From contig NZ_SIUB01000001.1 of the NCBI RefSeq assembly GCF_004310425.1, positions 434,001-498,000 on the forward strand: DNA of 64,000 nt. Reading direction: 5' to 3'. Shown in pieces: positions 26,816-35,924 of this stretch (position 1 is its first letter; each line of letters opens with the position of its first letter). Source of the DNA: Hansschlegelia quercus. GTDB lineage: Bacteria > Pseudomonadota > Alphaproteobacteria > Rhizobiales > Methylopilaceae. The notes beneath the pieces were generated by a model. It saw only the letters and a program-made list of their open reading frames with translations. It did no database searches and was not told where the DNA came from. The position numbers were made by a program, and so were the translations under genes.

Positions 26816-29734
26816 TTACCAGCGGCGAAGCGCGCCCTGCACCATGCGGCGGGCGACGCCCGGCGTCGCTAGGCCGAGCATCCGGTCGCAGGCCTCCGAC
26901 GCCATCGCCTCGCCGAAGGCGTAACCCTGCGCGTATTCGCAGCCGAGATGGAACAGCTCGACCGCGTCGGAATCGGTCTCCACGCCTTCCGCCACAACCT
27001 CCATGCCGAGATCCTGAGCGAGCCGCACGATCGAGGCGAGCAGGATCGGCCGCGGTCCGCCGCCCTTGGGACGCACGAAGGACTTGTCGATCTTCAGCAC
27101 GTCGAACGGGAAGCGCTGGAGATAAGCGAGGCTCGAATGACCGGTGCCGAAATCGTCGAGCGACAGTCCTGCGCCGAGCTCGCGCAGCCGCGTCAGCATC
27201 TGCGCCGCGTGCTCCGGGTTTTCCATAACCAGGCTCTCGGTCAGCTCGATCTTGAGCGACCCGTGGGCAAGCCCGGCGCGGGCAATGACGTTCGCGACGT
27301 CCTGCACAATGTCCTGCTGCAGGAACTGCCGGCTGGAGACGTTGACCGACATGAACAGCGGCGGCTCGCCCGGTACCTCCGCCTGCCAGCGCGCAAGCTG
27401 GGTGGCGGCCTCCTCCAGGGCGAACAGACCGATCTCGGCGATCAGCCCGCTTTCCTCGGCGATCGCGATGAACTCGGACGGCGGGCGGCGGCCATAGCGT
27501 GAATGGTCCCACCGCAGCAGCGCCTCGAACCCCGCGATGCTGCGGTCGTCGAGCCGCACGATCGGCTGGTAGAACACCTTCATCTCGTTACGCTCGAGCG
27601 CGCGGTGCAACTCGCCGCCGATCAGCAGACGGTCGGTCGACGCAGCCCGCATCGATGCGCGGAAGGTCTCGAGGTGATCTCCGCCGAGGCGCTTGGCGTG
27701 ATACATCGCGATCTCGGCGTCGCGCATCGCCTCCTCCGCGGTGAGGTCCTTTGCCAGGTCCGGCGGCGTCAGCCCGATCGAGCAGGTGAGCACGAGCTCG
27801 CGGTCTCCGAAGGCGATCGGCGCCTTCAGCGCCCGCTTCACCGTCTCGCAGAAGGCGACGACCGTCGCGGGCTCCCGCTCGGACGGCAGCAGGATGCCGA
27901 ACTGGTCGCCGCCGAGGCGCGCCAGCGTGTCCTGCGGCTTCAGCAGGCGCGACAACCGGCGCACGACGGTGATGAGGATCGTGTCGCCGGTCGCGACGCC
28001 GACGGTCTCGTTGATCTTCTTGTAGCGATCGATGTCGAGCACGAGGACGGCAGGCTTGATGCCGATGTCCTCGCGGGCGAATGCGAAGGCCGCCTCGACG
28101 CGGTCGAGGAACAGCTCGCGGTTCGGCAGGCCGGTCAGATTGTCGGTGACTGCGTTCTGGAGCAGCCGCTCCTCGGTCGTGCGCGCCGTGTTGACGTCGA
28201 GCAGCGTGCCGACGCAGCGCACCACCTCGCCGTCCGCCCCTACAACCGGCCTCGCGCGGAGCTGGAACCAGACGTAGTGCCCGTCCTCCCCGCGCAGGCG
28301 GAAGGTCTCGGTCAGGCGTCCGCGGCGCTCCTCCAGCAGCGCGTCGAGCGCCGCGCGGAAGCGGTCGCGATCATGGCCGTGGACGACCTCCAGCCATTCC
28401 AGAGGCGACGATTCGAGCTCGCCGCGACGAAAGCCGAGCAGGTGTTCGAGATCATGGCTGACATGGATGCGGTCATTCTCGACGTCCCAGTCCCAGACGA
28501 AATCGCCGGCGCCGGTGATCGCGAGTGCGCGGCGCTCGATATCGGACACCGCGCCTTGCAGGATCGCGCCGCCGGCGAAGGCGTGCTGCATGACCGTGAA
28601 GCCGATGAGCAGCACGATCAGCACGAGGCCGCCGACGAGCGCCGGCGCTACGAGCTCGTTCTGGACGCCGCCGGTTACCGCGATCCCGGCCGCCGCCACC
28701 CAGAACACCAATAGCAGCCATGTGGGCGCGAGCATGACCGCGCGGTCGTAGCCCTTCATCACCAGCCACACGATCACGCCGAAGCCGGCGGCGGCGACGG
28801 CGAGCAGCGACAGCCGCGCGATGCCGGCCGCGACCGGCGCGTCATAGGCGGCGAGCCCGATCAGCGCGACCAGGAAGACCAGCCACGCGCCCATGACGTG
28901 GACGTAGCGGACGTGCCAGCGGTTGAGGTTGAGATAGGCGAACAGGAAGACCAGCAGCGTCGCCGAAAACGCCGCCTCGCTCGCGGCCCTCAGCAGCCGG
29001 TCCGTCTCGGGCGCGAGGTCGAGCACCCGCCGCCAGAACGAGAAGTCCACGCCGAGATAGAACAGCACCGCCCAGGCGAGCGCGGCGGCGGCCGGGAACA
29101 TCACGCTGCCCTTCACCACGAAGACGATGGTGAGGATGAGCGCCAGCAGGCCGCCGATGCCGAGCAGAATGCCGCGATAGAGCGTAAAGGAGTTCACGCG
29201 CTCCTTGAAAGCCTCCGGCTCCCAGAGGGTGAGCTGCGGCAGCTTCGAGGAAGTCAGCTCCATCACGTAGGTCACGGTTGCGCCGGGATCGACCGTGATG
29301 CGGAAGATGTCGGAATCCTCCGAATCCTGCCGATCGGGGCGGATGCCCTGGCTCGCAGTGACGTTCTCGATGCGCTGCTCGCCGAGGTCCGGCCACAGCG
29401 CGCCGGAGCCGACGAAGCGGTAGCGGGGCGCCACGACCAGCCGATCGATCTGTTCGTCGCCATTGTTGGTGAGCACGAACACCGCCCATTGCCGGCCGTC
29501 GCCATGACGATCGGCGCGGACCTCGATGCGGCGCGTGATGCCGTCCGGCCCTGGCGTCGTCGCGACCTGGATGCGGTCAGCCTGGCCCAGCGGCCGCTCG
29601 ACCGCGTTCGTCAGGTCGATCGCGTCGTCGGCTTGGTCGATCGATAGCGGCTGCAGCGCATAGGCGGGCGCAGCCGCGCCAAATAGCGCAGCGGCGAGCG
29701 CCAGCGGCAAAAGGAGGGCGCGGAGAAAACGCAA
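26816..29734 (-). CDS. Membrane PAS-GGDEF-EAL cyclic-di-GMP signalling protein
   Basis: About 972 residues if started at TTG 29734. The longer frame overlaps the upstream acetyltransferase, and this TTG begins a clean signal peptide (RFLRALLLPLALAAALFG, ending AYA) with GGGAG upstream. A periplasmic domain (about 30-185) resembles 7TMR-DISM-type sensing regions. About seven membrane segments follow (about 190-400), then a PAS domain (ALAITGAGDFVWDWDVENDR), GGDEF (about 550-710) and EAL (about 715-960). The diguanylate cyclase signature is RLGGDQFGILL, so Glu is replaced by Gln and cyclase activity is doubtful. The EAL motif (FEALLRWDH), DDFGTGHSSL and AEGVETD are intact, suggesting a phosphodiesterase. 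Convergent with the chemoreceptor. Confidence 0.9.
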   Translation of the reverse strand: MRFLRALLLPLALAAALFGAAAPAYALQPLSIDQADDAIDLTNAVERPLGQADRIQVATTPGPDGITRRIEVRADRHGDGRQWAVFVLTNNGDEQIDRLVVAPRYRFVGSGALWPDLGEQRIENVTASQGIRPDRQDSEDSDIFRITVDPGATVTYVMELTSSKLPQLTLWEPEAFKERVNSFTLYRGILLGIGGLLALILTIVFVVKGSVMFPAAAALAWAVLFYLGVDFSFWRRVLDLAPETDRLLRAASEAAFSATLLVFLFAYLNLNRWHVRYVHVMGAWLVFLVALIGLAAYDAPVAAGIARLSLLAVAAAGFGVIVWLVMKGYDRAVMLAPTWLLLVFWVAAAGIAVTGGVQNELVAPALVGGLVLIVLLIGFTVMQHAFAGGAILQGAVSDIERRALAITGAGDFVWDWDVENDRIHVSHDLEHLLGFRRGELESSPLEWLEVVHGHDRDRFRAALDALLEERRGRLTETFRLRGEDGHYVWFQLRARPVVGADGEVVRCVGTLLDVNTARTTEERLLQNAVTDNLTGLPNRELFLDRVEAAFAFAREDIGIKPAVLVLDIDRYKKINETVGVATGDTILITVVRRLSRLLKPQDTLARLGGDQFGILLPSEREPATVVAFCETVKRALKAPIAFGDRELVLTCSIGLTPPDLAKDLTAEEAMRDAEIAMYHAKRLGGDHLETFRASMRAASTDRLLIGGELHRALERNEMKVFYQPIVRLDDRSIAGFEALLRWDHSRYGRRPPSEFIAIAEESGLIAEIGLFALEEAATQLARWQAEVPGEPPLFMSVNVSSRQFLQQDIVQDVANVIARAGLAHGSLKIELTESLVMENPEHAAQMLTRLRELGAGLSLDDFGTGHSSLAYLQRFPFDVLKIDKSFVRPKGGGPRPILLASIVRLAQDLGMEVVAEGVETDSDAVELFHLGCEYAQGYAFGEAMASEACDRMLGLATPGVARRMVQGALRRW

Positions 29735-29840
29735 CGCCTCAGCTCTCCCTGATTCCCCGGCGACAGGCCGGTCGTTCCCGTCGGGAGGGGGTCCCGGCGT
29801 CTTGTTGAGCGAAGCGGCTAAGGCCGCGAAGCGCCAGACA

Positions 29841-30428
29841 CTATCGCAGCGCGTCGCCCCGCAGAAGCGCATACAGCAGGTGATCCTGCCATGCGCCGTC
29901 AATGCACAGATATTCGCGGGCGTAGCCTTCCCGCTTGAAGCCGGTCTTCTCAAGCAGGCGGATCGACGCGGCGTTGTGCGGCAGGCAGGCCGCCTCGATC
30001 CGCCGCAGCTTCAAATGCCCGAAGGCGAACTGCGCGAGCGTGCGGACGGCGGCCGTCATCAGCCCCTGCCCCGCATAGCGCGCGCCCATCCAGTAGCCGA
30101 TCGAGCATGTCTGGGAGACGCCCCGACGGATCTGGCTGACGGTGACGCCGCCGACCAGCGTGTGGTCGGCGGCGCGGAAGACGAAGAACGGATAGGCCTG
30201 GTCCTGGTCGAGCTCGCGGACATAGCGCTTGAGCCGCTTGCGGAAGGCGAGCCGCGACACGTCATCGGCCGGCCAGCTCGGCTCCCAGGGCTGGAGAAAG
30301 CTCCGGCTCTGCTCGCGTAGCGCGCTCCAGGCGGGATAATCCGACATCTGAGGGACGCGCAGCGTGACGCTGTCGCCGTTCAGGACCGGAACGGTCTCCG
30401 CAGCGGCGAGGGTGCGGAAGAACGCCAT
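29841..30428 (-). CDS. GNAT-family N-acetyltransferase (RimJ/RimL-like)
   Basis: A 195-residue acetyltransferase of the ribosomal-protein alanine N-acetyltransferase subgroup. Visible are VTLRVPQMSDYPAWSALRE at the start, YPFFVFRAADHTLVGGVTVSQI (beta strands), the acetyl-CoA loop region IGYWMGARYAGQGLMTAAVR, and RRIEAACLPHNAASIRLLEKTGF at the C-terminus. ATG at 30428 lies 3 bases after the M16 peptidase stop, so it is part of the thrC-M16 transcript. The substrate is not determinable. RimJ-like rather than RimI by length. Confidence 0.9.
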   Translation of the reverse strand: MAFFRTLAAAETVPVLNGDSVTLRVPQMSDYPAWSALREQSRSFLQPWEPSWPADDVSRLAFRKRLKRYVRELDQDQAYPFFVFRAADHTLVGGVTVSQIRRGVSQTCSIGYWMGARYAGQGLMTAAVRTLAQFAFGHLKLRRIEAACLPHNAASIRLLEKTGFKREGYAREYLCIDGAWQDHLLYALLRGDALR

Positions 30429-30431
30429 GCG

Positions 30432-31706
30432 TCAGGCGGCAGACGCGCGGAGGCCGAGGCGCTCGGCGACGCGCTCAGGCGCGATCAGCTTCCGGATCGG
30501 CCCGATTGCGGCGAGCGTCGGCGCGGAGGCGAGCATCGCCCGACCGACCTCCCGCGTCGCCTCGACCGTGACGGCGTCGATCTTGGCGACGATCTCGTCG
30601 ACGTCGAGCGGCCGGCCATGGGCGAGCAGATGACGGGCATGGTGGTCGGCGCGAGCCGAAGGCTGCTCGAAAGACATCAGCAGGCCCGCTTTCATCTGGG
30701 CCTGTGCGCGCGCGACCTCGCGCTCGTCCGCCGTCTCGGCGGCCTCCGCCATGACGTCGAGCATCACCGGCAGGATGTCGGCCGCGTCCTTCGGACCCGT
30801 GCCGGCATAGGCGCCGAACAGACCCGCGTCCTGATAACCCCAGTGGAAGGCGTGGACGGTGTAGGCGAGGCCGCGGTTCTCGCGGATCTCCTGGAACAGC
30901 CGGGAGGACATGCCGCCGCCGACGAGATTGGCGAAGACCTGCGCCGCATAGGCGTCGGGCGCGTCGAAGGAGCGGCCCTCGAAGGCGATGGCGACATGCA
31001 ACTGCTCGAGATCGCGCTTCTCGCGCCGGTCGCCGCCGGAATAACGTGCGGGCGCGGGCTCCGTCCGCCCGCCGGTGGGCAACGCCGCAAAGCGTCGTGC
31101 GGTCTCCGCGACCACGGCGTCATGGTCGACCGCGCCCGCCGCCGTCACGACCGCGTCCGACGTGCGGTAGCCGCGGTCGCGGAAGCCCGCGAGCGCTCGG
31201 CCGTCGAGCGCGTCGAGGCTCTTCTCAGTGCCGAGGATCGAGCGGCCGAGCGCCTGGCCCGGAAACGCCGCCTCCTGCAGCCAGTCGAAGACGAGGTCGT
31301 CGGGCGTGTCGTCTACCGCGCCGATCTCCTGCGCGATCACGTTCTTCTCGCGCGCGAGCTCCTGGGGGTCGAAAGTCGGCTCGATGACGATATCCGCCAG
31401 CATGTCGAGCGCTAGCCCGACGTCGGCTGCAAGCACGCGGGCGGAATAGCTCGTCTGCTCGACGCCGGTCGCGGCGTTCAAATCGCCGCCGACCTGCTCG
31501 ATCTCCTCGGCGATCTGCAGCGCAGAGCGGCGGGCCGTGCCCTTGAAGGCCATATGCTCGAGGAGATGCGCAAGGCCGTGTTCGTCATCGGCCTCCGCCC
31601 GCGCGCCCGCGCCGAAGGTGACGCCCACGGCCGCGGTCCTGAGGCCTTCCATCTGATCGGTGACCACCGAGAGGCCGGACGGCAGGACGGTGACGCGGGC
31701 GCTCAC
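30432..31706 (-). CDS. M16 family zinc peptidase (processing-peptidase-like)
   Basis: A 424-residue insulinase/MPP-type peptidase without a signal peptide, so cytoplasmic. The inverted zinc motif HLLEH is at residues 47-51 (GLAHLLEHMAFKGT), and the downstream glutamate ligand lies in the AREKNVIAQEIGAVDD region. The C-terminal M16 half contains GGGMSSRLFQEIRENRGLAYTV. The start is GTG at 31706, overlapping the threonine synthase stop (GTGA). This thrC-M16 pairing is common in alphaproteobacteria, and the protein resembles the mitochondrial processing peptidase beta subunit. Natural substrates are unknown. Confidence 0.93.
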   Translation of the reverse strand: MSARVTVLPSGLSVVTDQMEGLRTAAVGVTFGAGARAEADDEHGLAHLLEHMAFKGTARRSALQIAEEIEQVGGDLNAATGVEQTSYSARVLAADVGLALDMLADIVIEPTFDPQELAREKNVIAQEIGAVDDTPDDLVFDWLQEAAFPGQALGRSILGTEKSLDALDGRALAGFRDRGYRTSDAVVTAAGAVDHDAVVAETARRFAALPTGGRTEPAPARYSGGDRREKRDLEQLHVAIAFEGRSFDAPDAYAAQVFANLVGGGMSSRLFQEIRENRGLAYTVHAFHWGYQDAGLFGAYAGTGPKDAADILPVMLDVMAEAAETADEREVARAQAQMKAGLLMSFEQPSARADHHARHLLAHGRPLDVDEIVAKIDAVTVEATREVGRAMLASAPTLAAIGPIRKLIAPERVAERLGLRASAA

Positions 31707-33121
31707 GCGGCCTCGCCGCGCACGATCCGGGCGTTCGCCTCGATGAAGGCTTGGACGGCGACGAGGTCGTTCGGGAGACGCACCAGCTTTTCCGGCAGTT
31801 CGAGCAATTCGGAAAGATGTGGCGGCAGGTCCGGACGAACGCTGGAGGCGGCCTCGACGGCGTCCGGGAACTTGCCGGGATGGGCCGTCGACAGCACGAC
31901 GGTCGGCGTCGCCGGATCGAGCTCTACGGAATCGGCGACGGCATAGGCGACCGCTGTGTGCGGATCGATCAGATAACCTGTCTCGCGGCGCACGCGGTCG
32001 ATCGTATCGGCGACCTCCGCCTCATCGGCGCGGCCCGCCAGGAACTCACGGCGGATCGCGCCGAGCGTCCGGCGGTTGAGTTCGAAGGAGCCGGACTGGG
32101 CGAGCGATCCCATCGCGCCGCGCACGATGCCGGAATCGCGCCCGCAGGCGTCGAAGATCAGCCGCTCGAAGTTCGATGAGACCTGGATGTCCATCGAGGG
32201 CGAGGTCGTCGGCTGGACGCCGCGGACCTCGTAGCGCCCGGTCTCGAGCGTGCGGGCGAGGATATCGTTGATGTTGGTCGCGATCACCAGCTTGCCGATG
32301 GTGAGGCCCATGCGCTTGGCGACATAGCCTGCGAAGACGTCGCCGAAATTGCCGGTGGGCACCACGAAGTCGATCGTGCGGCGCGGCGCGCCGAGGGCCA
32401 CCGCCGCGACGAAGTAATAGACGACCTGCGCGAGCACCCGCGCCCAGTTAATCGAGTTCACGCCGCCGAGCGCCAGCCGGTCGCGGAAGGCGTGGTCGTT
32501 GAACATCGCCTTCACAAGCGCCTGCGCGTCGTCGAACGAGCCGTCGATCGCGATGGCGTGGACGTTGTCTTCGGTCGCCGTCGTCATCTGGCGGCGCTGG
32601 ACTTCGCTGACCTTGCCCCATGGCATCAGGATGAAGACGTCGGCCCGGTCACGCCCGCGGAAAGCGTCGATCGCAGCGCCGCCGGTGTCGCCCGAGGTCG
32701 CGCCGACGATGGTCGTGCGCTGACCGCGCTCGGCGAGGGCGTGGTCCATCATCCGCGCCAGGAGCTGCATCGCCACGTCCTTAAAGGCCAGCGTCGGCCC
32801 GTGGGAAAGCTCGAGGATGAAGCGGTTCGGCCCGGTCTGCACCAGCGGCGTGACCGCCGGATGCCGGAAGGTCTCATAGGCCTCGTCGATCATCGCGCGG
32901 AGGTCTTCGCGCGAAATCGAGTCGCCCGCATAAGGCGCAATCACCGCCTCCGCGATGTCGGCGTAGGACCGTCCCGCGAAGTCCGACATCTCGGCGAAGG
33001 AGAAGGTCGGCCAGACCTCCGGCACGTAAAGTCCGCCGTCCCGCGCAAGTCCCGCCAGCATGGCGTCGGTAAAGCCGAGCTTCGGGGCTTCTCCTCGGGT
33101 CGAGACGTAGGCGGCTGACAT
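31703..33121 (-). CDS. thrC: Threonine synthase
   Basis: PLP enzyme converting O-phosphohomoserine to threonine. It has 472 residues from ATG 33121 (MSAAYVSTRGEAPKLGFTDA). The upstream extension to 33205 has no family similarity. The PLP lysine is Lys114 in HGPTLAFKDVAMQLL. The phosphate-binding GATSGDTGGAAIDAF and PTGNFGDVFAGYVAKRMG are also visible. The type is the longer ThrC class found in proteobacteria and yeast. It follows surf1 by 103 bases and overlaps the M16 gene start. Confidence 0.96.
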   Translation of the reverse strand: MSAAYVSTRGEAPKLGFTDAMLAGLARDGGLYVPEVWPTFSFAEMSDFAGRSYADIAEAVIAPYAGDSISREDLRAMIDEAYETFRHPAVTPLVQTGPNRFILELSHGPTLAFKDVAMQLLARMMDHALAERGQRTTIVGATSGDTGGAAIDAFRGRDRADVFILMPWGKVSEVQRRQMTTATEDNVHAIAIDGSFDDAQALVKAMFNDHAFRDRLALGGVNSINWARVLAQVVYYFVAAVALGAPRRTIDFVVPTGNFGDVFAGYVAKRMGLTIGKLVIATNINDILARTLETGRYEVRGVQPTTSPSMDIQVSSNFERLIFDACGRDSGIVRGAMGSLAQSGSFELNRRTLGAIRREFLAGRADEAEVADTIDRVRRETGYLIDPHTAVAYAVADSVELDPATPTVVLSTAHPGKFPDAVEAASSVRPDLPPHLSELLELPEKLVRLPNDLVAVQAFIEANARIVRGEAA

Positions 33122-33224
33122 GATTGCTCGAAGGTTCACAGGCTCTAGGGGAGCGCGCCTCCAAATTAGGCGCGGCGCGGGTTCGTCGCAAGCGAAGGCG
33201 ACCAAATGGAGGCGGCCGCGACCG

Positions 33225-33962
33225 CTACGTCCGCCCTGTCAGCGAACGCAGCGCGTAGGCCGCGAAAAACGCGACCAGCGTCGCCGAAAGCCCGAACCAT
33301 GTGAGGGCGTATTCGAGATGGCGGTTCGGAAAGGCGATGCGTGTCTCGCCGCCTTGCGGCACGGCGTCCGGCAAGCCTGGGTCGGCGTCGATCGTGAAGG
33401 GCGCGGCGTCGCTCAGGCCGAGCGCCGCCGCGATGGCCGCCGGGTCGCGCGCGAAGAACAGGGCTTTGTCCGGCGCATCAGCGGGCGTGAAGGCGTTCCG
33501 CGCCTCCGGTTCGCGGACGACGCCCGTGATGGTGACTTCGCCGTTGGGCGTCGCCGCCTTCAGGGCGTCGAGATCGGCAAGCTGCTCCGGCGCGAAGCCA
33601 CGGTTGATGATGACGGTCCCGCCGCCGGACAACGCGAGCGGCGCGAGGATCCAGTAACCCGGGCCGCCGTAACGGCCTTTCTGGTCCGACAGAACGGTAT
33701 AGACGCGGACGGTCTTGGAAGCGTCGAACGTTCCCGTCGCGCTTGCGCGGCGATAGCTCCACGCCGCGACGTCTAGGCCCGGCCAGTCCGCCGCCGCCGG
33801 GATCGGCGTTGCGGGCTCGTTCATGCGCTCGTGGACGAGCGCGACGAGCCCTTCCTTCCAGGCGAGCCGTTCGAGCTGCCAGAAGCCGAGGCCTCCGAGC
33901 AGTCCCGCGACGACAAGAACCAGCGGCGCGACCTTGAGCAGGCGGCGGGCGGCCGGGCTCAT
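33225..33962 (-). CDS. SURF1-family cytochrome oxidase assembly protein
   Basis: A 245-residue inner-membrane protein involved in haem a insertion into cytochrome oxidase. Membrane segments lie at each end: about 10-28 (VAPLVLVVAGLLGGLGFWQ) and about 215-240 (LEYALTWFGLSATLVAFFAAY). The SURF1 signatures are GFWQLERLAWKEGL, RRASATGTFD, GYWILAPLALSGGGTVIINRGFAP and the final YALTWFGLS. The start ATG overlaps the DUF983 stop region by four bases (33959-33962). The operon position after ctaE and DUF983 supports the role. Confidence 0.93.
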   Translation of the reverse strand: MSPAARRLLKVAPLVLVVAGLLGGLGFWQLERLAWKEGLVALVHERMNEPATPIPAAADWPGLDVAAWSYRRASATGTFDASKTVRVYTVLSDQKGRYGGPGYWILAPLALSGGGTVIINRGFAPEQLADLDALKAATPNGEVTITGVVREPEARNAFTPADAPDKALFFARDPAAIAAALGLSDAAPFTIDADPGLPDAVPQGGETRIAFPNRHLEYALTWFGLSATLVAFFAAYALRSLTGRT

Positions 33963-34336
33963 CCGTCGAGCCGGCCTTCCGCGGCCGCATTGTGGTGCTG
34001 CAGCGCGATCAGCACGCCCTTGAAGGCGCGCAGCATGACGAGGCAGACGATCGCGACCAGAGGCAGCGACACCACGAGGTGCATCCAGAACGGCGGCTCG
34101 TAGGTGAACTCAAACCACAACGCGAAGCCGAGGGCGACAAAGCCCGCGATCAGCATGACGAAGACTGCCGGGCCGTCGCCCGAATCGGCGAAGCCGAGAT
34201 CGAGGCCGCAGACCTCGCAGGACGGCCGGACCGCGATGTAGCCGTCGAACATATGGCCCTTCCCGCAGGCGGGGCAGCGGCCGCGAAGGCCTGCCAGCGC
34301 GGCTTCGCCGGTTGAGAGCGCCCTTGGGGCCGTCAT
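33959..34336 (-). CDS. DUF983 membrane protein
   Basis: A 125-residue protein with two cysteine pairs at the N-terminus (RGRCPACGKGHMF and SCEVCGLDLG), arranged like a zinc ribbon, followed by two membrane segments (AVFVMLIAGFVALGFALWF and MHLVVSLPLVAIVCLVMLRAF). DUF983 genes regularly lie between ctaE and surf1 in alphaproteobacteria, suggesting a part in oxidase assembly, but no activity is established. It is preceded by a strong hairpin that separates it from ctaE. Confidence 0.9.
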   Translation of the reverse strand: MTAPRALSTGEAALAGLRGRCPACGKGHMFDGYIAVRPSCEVCGLDLGFADSGDGPAVFVMLIAGFVALGFALWFEFTYEPPFWMHLVVSLPLVAIVCLVMLRAFKGVLIALQHHNAAAEGRLDG

Positions 34337-34377
34337 GTCCGTCTCCCGGCGACCGCGTGGGGCGCCTCGAAAAGGCT

Positions 34378-34406
34378 GAGGCCGCCGGCTCCTCGCCGGC
34401 GGCCTC
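34378..34406 (-). promoter_or_regulatory. Intercistronic hairpin between ctaE and DUF983
   Basis: Perfect 12-bp inverted repeat GAGGCCGCCGGC (34378-34389) / GCCGGCGGCCTC (34395-34406) with a 5-base loop, in the 96-base gap. On the minus strand it is followed by AGCCTTTTCG, a short T-run a few bases away, so it may act as a partial terminator or as an mRNA 3'-end stabiliser for the oxidase genes. Confidence 0.7.
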
Positions 34407-34432
34407 GCATGTCGTTCAGGCCTTGCGGCCGG

Positions 34433-35266
34433 TTAGTGACCGGCGCCGCCGCCGTGGCCCCAAACGTAGATCGAGGCGAACAGGAACAGCCAGACCACGT
34501 CGACGAAGTGCCAGTACCAGGCCGCCGCCTCGAAGCCGAAATGCGCCTTCGGCGTGAACGCCCCTCCCATTGCGCGGACGAGGCAGACGATCAGGAAGAT
34601 CGTGCCGACGATCACGTGAAAGCCGTGGAAGCCCGTCGCCATGAAGAAGGTCGCGCCGTAGATGTGGCCCTTGAAGTTGAAGGCCGCTTCCGAATACTCG
34701 GCCGCCTGGCACGCCGTGAACAGCAGGCCGAGCAGGATGGTCAGCGCGAGGCCGAGCTTCAAGCCCTTGCGATCGTTGTGCAGCAGCGCATGGTGCGCCC
34801 AGGTGATCGTGGTGCCGGAGGTCAACAGGATCAGCGTGTTGAGCAGCGGCAGGTGCCATGGATCGAAGGTCTCGATGCCCTTCGGGGGCCACACGCCGCC
34901 GACGAGCTCGGAGCGCGCCAGCTGGTGCGCCTCGTTCGGGAAGAACGCGACGTCGAAATAGGCCCAGAACCAGGCGACGAAGAACATCACCTCGGAGGCG
35001 ATGAACAGCATCATTCCGTAGCGCAGGTGGATCTGCACGACGCGGGTGTGCAGGCCCTGCACGCCCTCCCTGATGACGTCCCGCCACCAGCTGACCATCG
35101 TGAAGAGGACGCCGGCGAAGCCCGCGATCGCGACGTAGGGCTGGCCGCCCTTCATCCACAGCACCGCGCCGACCGCGAGCACGAACGCCGCGACCGACCC
35201 GATGAAGGGCCACGGGCTCGGGTCGACCAGATGATAGTCGTGATGCTTGGCGTGAACGTCTGCCAT
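34433..35266 (-). CDS. ctaE: Cytochrome c oxidase subunit III
   Basis: Membrane subunit of the aa3 oxidase, 277 residues, seven predicted transmembrane helices. Recognised by HDYHLVDPSPWPFIGS at the start, EVMFFVAWFWAYFDVAFFPNE with the acidic residue conserved in subunit III, TSGTTITWAHHALL, FFMATGFHGFHVIVGTIFLIVC and AAWYWHFVDVVWLFLFASIYVWG at the end. ATG at 35266 is well supported. It is flanked on both sides by hairpins in the intergenic spaces. Confidence 0.97.
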   Translation of the reverse strand: MADVHAKHHDYHLVDPSPWPFIGSVAAFVLAVGAVLWMKGGQPYVAIAGFAGVLFTMVSWWRDVIREGVQGLHTRVVQIHLRYGMMLFIASEVMFFVAWFWAYFDVAFFPNEAHQLARSELVGGVWPPKGIETFDPWHLPLLNTLILLTSGTTITWAHHALLHNDRKGLKLGLALTILLGLLFTACQAAEYSEAAFNFKGHIYGATFFMATGFHGFHVIVGTIFLIVCLVRAMGGAFTPKAHFGFEAAAWYWHFVDVVWLFLFASIYVWGHGGGAGH

Positions 35267-35290
35267 CGTGCTCCCCTCGGATGTCCTTGT

Positions 35291-35315
35291 CCGCCGCCCT
35301 CCCCGGGCGCGGCGG
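35291..35315 (-). promoter_or_regulatory. Intercistronic hairpin between ctaG and ctaE
   Basis: CCGCCGCCC (35291-35299) and GGGCGCGGCGG (35305-35315) form a GC-only stem with a two-base bulge and the loop TCCCC. It occupies the 58-base gap between the ctaG stop and the ctaE start. No T-tract follows on the minus strand. Confidence 0.55.
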
Positions 35316-35324
35316 CCGGCGCGA

Positions 35325-35924
35325 TTATGTTCTCGGTTTCTCGGCGGCGGTGGCGGAAGCCGATTTCGGCTCCTTCACCGGATGGAAGGTGTAGCTGAGC
35401 GTGAGCTGGCCCATGCGGTCCAGCTCGTGGTTCTCGACCAGCGAAGGGTCGACGAAGAAGCTCACCGGCATGTCGATCTCCTCACCCGGCGCCAGCCGCT
35501 GCTCGGTGAAGCAGAAGCACTGGATCTTGGTGAAGTATGCGCCCATCTGGTCCGGCGTCACGTTGTAGCTCGCGGTGCCGACGAGCGGCTTGTCGGAGAC
35601 GTTCTTCGCCTTGAAGAACACGAGCTTCGATTCGCCGACCTTGACCGTCATGACGTTGGTCTCGGGACCGAAGGTCCAGGCAAGGCCGGGCGCGACGTTG
35701 CCGTCGAATCGCACGGAGATCTCCCGGCCGAGCGCCTGCGTCGGCGCGGAGACCGCGACCTGCGTCGTGCCGCCATAGCCGGTCGCCCGGCAGAACATGT
35801 CGTAGAGCGGAACGGCGGCGTAGGCCGCGCCGAGCATGAAGGCGGCGATCCCGAGGCACGAGACGGCGACCCACGCGTGCGACCGGCTCTGATCCTTCCC
35901 GTCCATGTCGCCGCCGGCGCTCAT
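35325..35924 (-). CDS. ctaG: Cytochrome c oxidase assembly protein CtaG (Cox11)
   Basis: Copper chaperone delivering Cu to the CuB site of subunit I. It has 199 residues with one membrane segment at about 16-38 (WVAVSCLGIAAFMLGAAYAAV), followed by YDMFCRATGYGGTT, which contains the conserved N-side cysteine, and a periplasmic immunoglobulin-like domain with the copper-binding CFCF motif (KIQCFCFTEQRLAPGEEIDMPV). ATG at 35924 overlaps the stop of the preceding small gene (ATGA). Confidence 0.97.
   Translation of the reverse strand: MSAGGDMDGKDQSRSHAWVAVSCLGIAAFMLGAAYAAVPLYDMFCRATGYGGTTQVAVSAPTQALGREISVRFDGNVAPGLAWTFGPETNVMTVKVGESKLVFFKAKNVSDKPLVGTASYNVTPDQMGAYFTKIQCFCFTEQRLAPGEEIDMPVSFFVDPSLVENHELDRMGQLTLSYTFHPVKEPKSASATAAEKPRT

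Noticed and set aside
30618-31415. 265-codon plus-strand frame opposite the thrC-linked M16 gene
   Set aside because: Shadow frame, Arg/Asp/His-rich, no domain. The minus-strand M16 gene has the full zinc motif.
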